In this document: one piece after another, positions 1-6,341 of the stretch
How positions within the stretch are numbered: position 1 is the first letter of the stretch
Layout: each line of letters begins with the position of its first letter
Assembly (NCBI GenBank): GCA_001303665.1
Contig: LJUF01000232.1
Location: 1 to 12,423 of the forward strand
Origin: Phycisphaerae bacterium SM23_33
GTDB taxonomy: Bacteria; Planctomycetota; Phycisphaerae; SM23-33
Direction: 5' to 3'
DNA: 12,423 nucleotides
The notes under the pieces: model-generated
Told to the model about the DNA's origin: nothing
What the model saw: only the letters and a program-made list of their open reading frames with translations
The model's database searches: none
Position numbers and translations under genes: made by a program

Positions 1-2
1 TG

Positions 3-152
3 TCGCTCGGCCGGGAGAAGGCCCCCAGCGGCGGGGTGACCGGGCAGATGGCCATCGGCGGGGGGACCAGAGAGATCGGGCGGTTCAGCCTGGACGAGCG
101 CGTGTTGCGCGTGTACGTCCGGACCCGGCGGATTTCCGGCGTCCGCGCCTAG
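3..152 (+). CDS. C-terminal end of an unrecognised protein (5' end outside window)
   Basis: An open frame enters from the left edge and ends at TAG 150-152, giving 49 residues that finish FSLDERVLRVYVRTRRISGVRA without its first residues. The segment has a glycine-rich stretch (MAIGGGTREIG) followed by an arginine-rich, beta-prone tail. No family can be recognised from so short a piece. The frame is supported by its codon use (mostly G or C in third position), its stop 30 bases before the next start, and the same orientation as all neighbours, which suggests a shared operon. It could in principle be a chance open frame, since long frames are common at this GC content. Confidence 0.5.
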   Translation, partial: SLGREKAPSGGVTGQMAIGGGTREIGRFSLDERVLRVYVRTRRISGVRA

Positions 153-182
153 CACTCAGGGGCGGCCCATGGAGAAAGTCAA

Positions 183-1280
183 ATGAGCGTGCAACGAACG
201 CTGCGGCTGACCGCACTCGTGGTGGTGCTGATGGTCGGGGCGGGCGGGGCCATGGCCCAGCCGGCCCCTCCCGCTGGGGCAGGCTCCCAACAGGCCGCCA
301 CCATGCCCGCCCGGCCGGGCATGCCCACGGCCGCAGTGCTGACCTTCCAAAGCAACCTCAAGGAGCCCCAGGACTCCGGCCAGATGATGGCGGACATCCT
401 CTCGGCCCGGCTTTGCGCCGTGGCCGGATTGACCGTGGTCAGCCGCGAAGACATCGAGAAGATACTGAACGAGCAGAAACTGACCCTGGCCGGACTGGTC
501 GGCCCCGAGCAGGCCGTCAAGGTCGGAAAGCTGCTGGGAGCGCAGCTTCTGGTCACCGGCCGGGTGACCGTCGCCGGCTCGGCCGTCTACGTCATCTGCA
601 AGGTCATCAGCTCCGAGACCGGACAGATGAAGGGCTTCTTCCTGACCTTGCCGCAGAACGTCACCTTTGAGCAACTGCTGGAGAAGACCGGCGCGAAGCT
701 GGGCGGCTCAGTCCCCGGCTGGGCCGGGGAGCTGATCCCGCCGGAGAAGCGCGGCCCCGATCCGGTTGACGTGCTCAAGAAGCTGCTGGCCGGCAAGGCC
801 GCGCCGCCGCTGGCCGTGGTCATCCCCGAGCAGCACATCGGGCGGGCCGTGCTCGACCCGGCCGTGGAAACGGAGTTCAAGCGGCTGCTGACCGGGGCCG
901 GCATCCTCCCCGTGGACGTCAAGAGGTCGGTGGGGCCGGAGGTGCTGCGGCATCGGCGGGAGGCCGAGCAACTGAGACCCCTGCTGGGGCCGGTAAGGTA
1001 CCTCATCTGCGGGGAGGCCTTCAGCGAGCACGCCGGCGTGGTGCACGGCTTGACCATCGGTTCGGCCAGGGCGGAGGTGGAGATCATCGACCTGAGGACC
1101 GGGAAGATCCTGCTGGCCGACCGGCAGACGGCCCGGTCGCCCGACCTCAGCGAGCACCTGGCGGGCAAGACGGCCCTGCAGAAGGCCGGCCACGAAATCG
1201 CGATGAGACTGCTGCCCAAGCTTTTCGAGTGCTTTCCCGCCGCGCCCAAGCCGCCGCCCAAAGCAGAAGACAAACCGTGA
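183..1280 (+). CDS. Exported CsgG/FlgO-like protein, probably two tandem domains
   Basis: This 365-residue protein begins with a good Sec signal peptide (RTLRL, then a hydrophobic run ending AMA before Q26), then a Pro/Ala/Gly linker to about residue 47. Residues 49-160 look like the CsgG/FlgO/TolB-N-type alpha/beta domain: a first strand (AAVLTF), a helix, then VVSREDIEKILNEQKLTLAG and GKLLGAQLLVTGRVTV, the pattern typical of that family. Residues 208-350 (AVVIPEQHIG, YLICGEAFSE, ARAEVEIIDLRTGKIL, then a closing helix) look like a second related domain, as in FlgT-like or LPP20-like proteins; this is less certain. The start is set by GGAGAAA at 171-177, six bases before ATG 183. There is no lipobox, so a soluble periplasmic protein is likelier than a lipoprotein. 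Curli CsgG itself is a lipoprotein that forms an outer-membrane pore; no such pore is evident here. The paralogue at 5481-6341 shares the EQKLT motif. Confidence 0.85.
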   Translation: MSVQRTLRLTALVVVLMVGAGGAMAQPAPPAGAGSQQAATMPARPGMPTAAVLTFQSNLKEPQDSGQMMADILSARLCAVAGLTVVSREDIEKILNEQKLTLAGLVGPEQAVKVGKLLGAQLLVTGRVTVAGSAVYVICKVISSETGQMKGFFLTLPQNVTFEQLLEKTGAKLGGSVPGWAGELIPPEKRGPDPVDVLKKLLAGKAAPPLAVVIPEQHIGRAVLDPAVETEFKRLLTGAGILPVDVKRSVGPEVLRHRREAEQLRPLLGPVRYLICGEAFSEHAGVVHGLTIGSARAEVEIIDLRTGKILLADRQTARSPDLSEHLAGKTALQKAGHEIAMRLLPKLFECFPAAPKPPPKAEDKP

Positions 1281-1333
1281 GGCCGGCGGCCTGGGGCAGT
1301 CATGAGCAGGTCCATTCCGGGGCGAACGGAAAG

Positions 1334-2332
1334 GTGAGTCGAAGGTTAAAGACAATGTGGGCCGCGGCAGCGGGCCTGTCGGTCGGCCTGTCGGTGCTTG
1401 GCCTTGGCCAGCAGGCGGCCGCTCCGGCCCTGCCGGCGGCGAGGGCCTTTGTCCGCGGCGGCGAGGCCGGGGTGGACGCGATCAAGACGCCGTGGGCGGA
1501 TCGAACCGTGCAGTGGACCGTCAAGAGCGCCGCCGGCACCGTGGCGTCCGGGCAGGCCCGCACCGACAAGGACGGCACCGCGGCCCTGCGATTCCCGGTG
1601 CCGGAGGTTCGCGTGGCGGCACGCATGGCCCTGGCCCTGGCCCCGGTCGGCCCGCCCCAAGCTCAGCGGCGGACGATGGAGCTGGTGGTCCTGCCCGCGG
1701 ATGCGTTCGCCGACGTCCGCAAGACCCTGGGCGAATTCGAGATCGGGCTGCTGCCCGGCGGCCCGCTGGGCACCGCCCTGAAGCGCAGCCGACTGCCGCA
1801 TTCGGAGCTGGACAAGCTGCTGGTGCGTGGCCGATTCCGCGGCCAGATCGTGGTCCTGTCGGGCCTGTTGGACGGCGGCCTCAAGGCCACCGACGAGTAC
1901 GTCCGATCGCTGCCGCCCGGAAGCTGTCTGATCGTGGCCAACGACCGTTTGGAAAAGACCTCAGGCTTCTCCCTGGTCGGCAGCCTGGCGGCAGGCGAGC
2001 CACCCAAGCAGAGCCAGGCGATCGTCCCCGCCGAGAGCCTGGTCTGGACGGGCTTGGCGCCGGATTGGCTGGGCCAGAGCTGCGGCCGGCACAGTCTGGC
2101 CCGGCCAAGCGGACTTGTGTTACTGCACGTGCTGGCCGGGCACGCCGCCCCCGACGGGACGATCTACCCTCTGGCGATGGAGCTGAGGGACGTCGGGGGG
2201 CGGTGGTGGCTGGTGTGGAATCCCTCCGAGCCGATCGGCCGGGAAGACCCGCGCTGGGACCTGCTGCTGCGGAACAGCCTGCTGTGGGCCCGCCGGCACA
2301 TCCTCGCCGGGCTCGCCCCCGGGCAAACCTAG
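1334..2332 (+). CDS. Exported protein of unknown family, possible beta-sandwich plus GATase1-like domain
   Basis: I do not recognise the family. The chosen start is GTG 1334, which gives 332 residues and a proper signal peptide: basic SRRLKT, then AAAAGLSVGLSVLGLG, cleavage near residues 30-37. ATG 1355, with GAAGG nine bases upstream, is an alternative but leaves the signal without a charged n-region. Residues 37-120 contain short strands (RTVQWTVKSA, GTAALRFPV, TMELVVLP) compatible with an Ig-like or MG2-like sandwich. Residues 125-325 (GQIVVLSGLLDGGL, EYVRSLPPGSCLIVAN, a WWLVWNPSEP strand, closing helix DLLLRNSLLWARR) resemble the class I glutamine-amidotransferase/ThuA-like fold found in secreted planctomycete proteins, with no visible catalytic Cys-His pair. 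Both domain calls are inference. It lies 53 bases after the preceding stop and 15 before the next start, so it is probably co-expressed with the flanking CsgG-like genes. Confidence 0.72.
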   Translation: MSRRLKTMWAAAAGLSVGLSVLGLGQQAAAPALPAARAFVRGGEAGVDAIKTPWADRTVQWTVKSAAGTVASGQARTDKDGTAALRFPVPEVRVAARMALALAPVGPPQAQRRTMELVVLPADAFADVRKTLGEFEIGLLPGGPLGTALKRSRLPHSELDKLLVRGRFRGQIVVLSGLLDGGLKATDEYVRSLPPGSCLIVANDRLEKTSGFSLVGSLAAGEPPKQSQAIVPAESLVWTGLAPDWLGQSCGRHSLARPSGLVLLHVLAGHAAPDGTIYPLAMELRDVGGRWWLVWNPSEPIGREDPRWDLLLRNSLLWARRHILAGLAPGQT

Positions 2333-2347
2333 AAGGCCGAAGCAGGG

Positions 2348-5300
2348 ATGGGAAGAAAAGACCTACGCCGCGGAATCCGTTTCCCCCTGGCGGCGACGGC
2401 GGTGCTGCTGCCGATTTGTTTGGGACCGGCCGTCACCTGCCGGGCAGGGGCCGCGGCGCCGCTCGCCCCGCCGGCGGGCGCGGACGAGCCGATACCGGTA
2501 GCCGTGCTGAACTTCGCCAACCAGGTTCAAGGCCCGGCCGGGCAGGAGTGGGACTGGCTGGAAAAAGGCCTGGCCGACCTCCTGATCAACGACCTCTCGC
2601 GCCACCCCGGTCTGCAACTGGTCAGCCGGGAGCAGATGCAACTGGCTATCCTCCGGATGCAGCACGCCGGCGGGCTGCTGCCGGAGTGGCAGGAGAAGGT
2701 GTCCCGGCAGCTGCAGGCGGCCCGGGCCGTCTTCGGGACGTACCGCGTGGACGGTGGCAAGATCAGCATCAGCGCGACCGTCCTGGACCTGCTGAAGGAC
2801 AGGCCTGCCGGGCAGGCCGTCGTGACGGGCCCGGCGGGGGAGGTGCTGCGGCTGGAGAAGCAGTTAGCGGGCAAGCTGCTGGGGGTGCTCACGGGGCAGG
2901 CCGACGCCCAGGCGTTCGTGGCCAAGCTGCCGGTCTGGACCGATTCGGTGCCGGCGACGAAGCTGCTGTATCAGGGCGTGGATCATTTTGACTACGGGCG
3001 GTACGAGGAGGCGTGGCTGCACTTTCGCCGGGCGTTGAAGCAGGATCCGACCTATGCCGACGCCCGCTACTGGGCGGCGCGGATGTTCTACTATCAGCTC
3101 CGCTACGAGCACGCCCTGACCGAGCTGGAGTCGTTCCTGCTGAGCCACCCGAACCATCCCCGGGCGGGCGACGCGCTGATGGAGTCCATGCACGCGGTGG
3201 CGCTGTCGGGCGCGCCGATGTCCGGGGTCATCGGCTACGGCCGGCAGATGCTGCCCCACGCCGGCAGCATCCGCATCAGCGGACAGACCTACCTGCACCT
3301 GTGCCTGGGCGACCTGTACCTCCAGGCCGGCAACGGCGAACAGTCGGCCGAGCACCTGTACCGGGCCTGGCTCGACGAGAGCCTGCCGGAGGACGCCCGC
3401 GAGGAAGTCCGCGACTTCTTTGACGCCCTTTCCGTGTCGCTGCCCGCCGTTCCGGAGGTCTGCCGCGCGGAGCTCATCGAGATTTCGCCCAAGAGGCTCA
3501 CATACGAGGGGACGTTCGACAGGGACAAGAGCGTGGGGCGTAGCGGCCTCAGCCAGTTCCATCTGGGGTGGTTCCAGTGTCCTGAAGATTACTTCATTGA
3601 GTCTCTGCGTCTGGCCGTGGCCAGCGGGACGAAGTTCCGAAGCTGCTGGGCCGACACGCTGCACTCCCGGCAGCTTTGGTATCGTGGCTACTTGAAGTGG
3701 GAGTACGCCCGGCCGGCCGTGCTGGACGAGGCGACCGGCCTGTGGCGGGCGGAGAGCAAGCCCTGTTTGCTTCCTCCCATGATCCGCCAGGTCCAGGTCA
3801 CCGGCGCCGCCCGGGACGGGCAGGGGTCGGGCGACCCGACGAACGGCTGGCGGTACACCCTCACTTTCACGCTGATGCCGAGCGGCAAGGCCACGGGCCG
3901 CCTCCGGGTGGGCGTGGCCCCCAGGGCCCTCAGGGTCGGGATCGGCCTGGGGGAGGGCGGCCGGCTCCTTCCCACCGACCGCGTCGTCTGCATGCCGCCC
4001 GGGCCGACGCGCTTCTGCCTGCGCCCCGCCTATCGCGCCTGGCCGGGGATGTTCAAGGCACCGATCTGGAAAGAGGTCGTGCTGCGCGAAGGCCAGTCCA
4101 CGGAGCTGGTGTTCGACATGAACCAGTTTCGGCAGGTCTCCCACTGGCAGCCGGTCCGCGACGTCTCGATGGACCGGGCCACGCCCGTCCTTTTCCGCGG
4201 AATGGTCTGGGGGCTGCCCGGCGGGTTCTGGTTCATGCCGCAGAGCGGCTACTGGCGGCCGGTGCGAATCAAGAGCGGCGAGATCGAAATCACCATGTGG
4301 GGAGCGGACCGGCTCCCGGTCAACATTGCGGCAGGCAGCGGAGGGCAGCTCGTGGCCTATGCCGCTGCCTTCGGCGACATCTGGGCCTGCACCAGCCGCG
4401 ACGAAGGCAATACCTGGACCGATCTGGCCAGGCTCCCGCACCCCGTCAGCAGCGCCCACTGGGAAACCTCTCCGTCCCTGACCCTGGACGATCAGGGGCG
4501 CTACTGCCTGGCGTTCATGTCCAACCGCAACATCCTGCGGCGATACTGGCCGTACGTCTGCTTCTCGTATGACCTGGTGAACTGGTCGCGCCCGTCGAAG
4601 GTCTCGGAGCTGGAAAGCCAGACCGTCCATCTCCTCCAGGACGCCGGCGGCCGGTACCTGCTGACCCAGGGCACCCGCACCGGCGTTTTCGTCACGCGGT
4701 CTGAGGACGGCCGCCGGTGGGGTGCGCCCGCGGCGGTCTGGCAGGACAAGGACGACGGCTTCCTGGAGTGCGGCGTCGCCCAGGCGAGCTTGTTCCAGTG
4801 GCCGGACGGCCGCTATCAGCTCTTCATGAACCGCCTCCAGAAGTTCCAGTACGCGGGCGGCGAGCCCGGCGGAAAGTACGTGCTTTTCACCGCCAGATCG
4901 CCCGACTTGGCCCAATGGTCGAACTGGCATCTTCTGTCCACTGATCCTCCCCCTGGGCCTCCCTGTCCGTGTCTCATTCCCGGCGTTGGCCTGGTCCTGC
5001 ACGGCTTCTTCGCCACGTGCGCCCTGTCCGATGCGTTGCCTGTCCAGCCCAGGTACTTCCCCGAGCGGCGGTACGCCTGGATCCGATCGACGGACGGTGA
5101 ATCGTGGAGCGGCTGCTGGGACGCCGTCGCCGGCTCCAGCGTGGCCGTGGCCCGCACGCCGGGCGGGCGGCTGGTGAGCTTCCAGTGCGACCTGGATCAG
5201 GATGAGCGGCTGCCGCGGTTCTCAGCCATGTGGTCGGAAACGCCCCAGGCGTGGTTGAGCAAGCTGCCCTGGCGGGAGATTCCGCCCAGGAAGCCTGTCC

Positions 5301-5362
5301 CCGACTGTATCGTCGTCCCGGCGACGCCCGCCGCCTCCGGGACCACGGCAGGCGGAGCATGA
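2348..5362 (+). CDS. Large exported CsgG-like / TPR / Asp-box beta-propeller protein (copy 1)
   Basis: A 1004-residue exported protein. Residues 1-36 form a signal peptide (KDLRRGIR, then a hydrophobic core to about CRAGA). Residues 49-182 are a CsgG/TolB-N-like domain (VAVLNFANQVQG, LVSREQMQLAIL, AARAVFGTYRVDGGKISISA, final helix LAGKLLGVL). Residues 203-360 are TPR-like helices (YEEAWLHFRRALKQDPTYAD, AEHLYRAWLD). Residues 375-650 are strand-rich and unassigned. Residues 660-985 form a beta-propeller with Asp-box-type motifs SRDEGNTW (683-690), SEDGRRW (785-791) and STDGESW (914-920), plus SxDLxxW motifs at 740 and 851 that recall GH32/GH43 enzymes. The sialidase FRIP motif is not visible (FRGM at 617), so catalysis is unproven and glycan binding is an alternative. 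AGAAGG at 2331-2336 overlaps the previous stop and may serve as the ribosome-binding site. The gene is closely related to 6338-9172. Confidence 0.85.
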   Translation: MGRKDLRRGIRFPLAATAVLLPICLGPAVTCRAGAAAPLAPPAGADEPIPVAVLNFANQVQGPAGQEWDWLEKGLADLLINDLSRHPGLQLVSREQMQLAILRMQHAGGLLPEWQEKVSRQLQAARAVFGTYRVDGGKISISATVLDLLKDRPAGQAVVTGPAGEVLRLEKQLAGKLLGVLTGQADAQAFVAKLPVWTDSVPATKLLYQGVDHFDYGRYEEAWLHFRRALKQDPTYADARYWAARMFYYQLRYEHALTELESFLLSHPNHPRAGDALMESMHAVALSGAPMSGVIGYGRQMLPHAGSIRISGQTYLHLCLGDLYLQAGNGEQSAEHLYRAWLDESLPEDAREEVRDFFDALSVSLPAVPEVCRAELIEISPKRLTYEGTFDRDKSVGRSGLSQFHLGWFQCPEDYFIESLRLAVASGTKFRSCWADTLHSRQLWYRGYLKWEYARPAVLDEATGLWRAESKPCLLPPMIRQVQVTGAARDGQGSGDPTNGWRYTLTFTLMPSGKATGRLRVGVAPRALRVGIGLGEGGRLLPTDRVVCMPPGPTRFCLRPAYRAWPGMFKAPIWKEVVLREGQSTELVFDMNQFRQVSHWQPVRDVSMDRATPVLFRGMVWGLPGGFWFMPQSGYWRPVRIKSGEIEITMWGADRLPVNIAAGSGGQLVAYAAAFGDIWACTSRDEGNTWTDLARLPHPVSSAHWETSPSLTLDDQGRYCLAFMSNRNILRRYWPYVCFSYDLVNWSRPSKVSELESQTVHLLQDAGGRYLLTQGTRTGVFVTRSEDGRRWGAPAAVWQDKDDGFLECGVAQASLFQWPDGRYQLFMNRLQKFQYAGGEPGGKYVLFTARSPDLAQWSNWHLLSTDPPPGPPCPCLIPGVGLVLHGFFATCALSDALPVQPRYFPERRYAWIRSTDGESWSGCWDAVAGSSVAVARTPGGRLVSFQCDLDQDERLPRFSAMWSETPQAWLSKLPWREIPPRKPVPDCIVVPATPAASGTTAGGA
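2504..3132 (+). repeat. Large paralogous 5' block, copy 1 (matches 6431-6975)
   Basis: This 629-base stretch aligns to 6431-6975 with about 28 mismatches by eye over roughly 545 aligned bases, and one 84-base gap (2864-2947 here). It covers the CsgG-like domain and first TPR-like helices. Beyond 3132 the two genes diverge abruptly. Confidence 0.8.
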
Positions 5363-5451
5363 CAAGATATCTGTGCAGCCTTGGCGCCGCGGCCGCCGGC
5401 GGCCGCCGGGCCAAATTGAAACGGATCGAGCCGAAGGCCCTGTCGCCCTGA
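5359..5451 (+). pseudogene. Short ATGA-coupled frame, possible truncated coding remnant
   Basis: ATG 5359 overlaps the TGA of the preceding gene and opens a 30-codon frame reading MTRYLCSLGAAAAGGRRAKL and then IEPKALSP before the stop. The first 15 residues look like the beginning of a signal peptide that breaks off into charged residues. GGCGGAG lies only one base before the ATG, which is too close for a good ribosome-binding site. The frame sits in the 118-base gap before the GTG start at 5481. It may be a relic of a start, a small translation-coupling peptide, or chance. The evidence is weak; it is listed because a similar ATGA-coupled frame follows the other large paralogue. Confidence 0.2.
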
Positions 5452-5468
5452 GGCCGCGTCCACCTTGT

Positions 5469-5473
5469 GGGAG
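5469..5473 (+). promoter_or_regulatory. Ribosome-binding site deciding a GTG start
   Basis: GGGAG lies seven bases before GTG 5481. The in-frame ATG at 5373 would add 36 arginine- and proline-rich residues ahead of the signal peptide and has no comparable site, so GTG 5481 is preferred. Confidence 0.6.
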
Positions 5474-5480
5474 CATCGCC

Positions 5481-6341
5481 GTGCGCGACATCGGCAGCAC
5501 CATCATCGCAGCAGGCTGTTTCCTGGCACTGGCGATCGGGGCAACGGCGCCCCTGCCGGCCGCGGAGCCGGCGCCCACGACCGTCTGCGCCGCCCCCCTG
5601 AGCAACAACACGGGGGAGGCTTCGTATGACGGCCTGGCCGAGGCCGTCGCCGACATGCTGGCCGTCGCCCTCGCCGAGCACAAGCACGTCACCGTCGTGG
5701 AGCGCCGCCGCCTGCGCGAGGTGCTGGCCGAGCAGAAGCTCACCATCGTCGCCCTGGTGGACCCGGGCACGGCCGTCAGGGTGGGCAGGCTCCTGAAGGC
5801 CGATCGCATCCTCGTCGGCGGCATCATCCGGCAGGCCGGCGAGCTTGTGGTGAGCGTTCAGGCGTACGAGATTGCCACGGCCCGGCTGGCCGGCAGCGTG
5901 CAGGTCCGCCGCAAGCCCGACCAGATCCCCCGGCTGATCGAGGAGCTGGCCGGAAAGCTCTCCCAGGCCGTGGGCGTGGACCTCAAGCCGGTCGACAAGA
6001 AGGACCTGGACAGGAATCCCCGGGCCTCGTCCTGCTTCATGAGGGGCCTGGGCTACCACTTCGCCGGCAATCACGACCGGGCTGTTATCGAGTTCATGAA
6101 GGCGCAGGACCTGGAGCCGACATTGGACAAGGCCGCCTACTGGATGGCCCGCAGCTTCATGAAGACCGGGGAGTTCAAGCATGCCCACATCGAGCTGGAG
6201 GGCCTGCTGCGGAAACACCCGAAATCGGCCCTGCGCCAGGAGGCCGAGAAGCTGATGGCCGAATGCGAGAAGCACCTGACCACTCGGCCGGCCTCCGCGC
6301 CGGCAGGGTCCGGCGGCAAGGGGGAGGGCAAGGACTCATGA
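5481..6341 (+). CDS. Exported CsgG-like protein with TPR-like C-terminal helices
   Basis: A 286-residue protein that starts at GTG. Residues 1-28 form a signal peptide (IGSTIIAAGCFLALAIGATA, cleavage near PAA-E). Residues 33-168 are a CsgG/FlgO-like domain: a first strand followed by SNNTG, then VTVVERRRLREVLAEQKLTI, then VGRLLKADRILVGGII, and a closing helix LAGKLSQAV. Residues 183-265 form two TPR-like helical hairpins (FMRGLGYHFAGNHDRAVIEF; AAYWMARSFMKTGEFKHAHI), ending in a low-complexity Gly/Ser/Lys tail. Cys13 follows AAG but sits in mid-hydrophobic core with a poor lipobox, so a lipoprotein is unlikely. The stop TGA 6339-6341 overlaps the next gene's ATG (ATGA), implying translational coupling and a roughly matched supply of the two products. 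The EQKLT motif and domain order relate it to 183-1280; the helices relate it to the large paralogues. A role as assembly partner of the downstream protein is inferred. Confidence 0.85.
   Translation: MRDIGSTIIAAGCFLALAIGATAPLPAAEPAPTTVCAAPLSNNTGEASYDGLAEAVADMLAVALAEHKHVTVVERRRLREVLAEQKLTIVALVDPGTAVRVGRLLKADRILVGGIIRQAGELVVSVQAYEIATARLAGSVQVRRKPDQIPRLIEELAGKLSQAVGVDLKPVDKKDLDRNPRASSCFMRGLGYHFAGNHDRAVIEFMKAQDLEPTLDKAAYWMARSFMKTGEFKHAHIELEGLLRKHPKSALRQEAEKLMAECEKHLTTRPASAPAGSGGKGEGKDS

Noticed and set aside
1357..2991. 544-codon + strand frame overlapping three genes' regions.
   Set aside because: Gly/Arg/Pro/Ala-rich translation with no domain; it is out of frame with the well-supported genes at 1334 and 2348.
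2864..5002. Long open frame on the - strand (712 codons) opposite the first large gene.
   Set aside because: High third-position GC in the real gene removes stops from the opposite frame. The translation is low-complexity, has no recognisable domain, and the + strand gene has clear motifs and paralogues.
5508..5519. Possible lipobox (AAGC) in the 5481-6341 protein.
   Set aside because: The position before it lacks the usual Leu/Val/Ile, and the cysteine lies in mid-hydrophobic core only 13 residues from the start, with a better signal-peptidase I site downstream.
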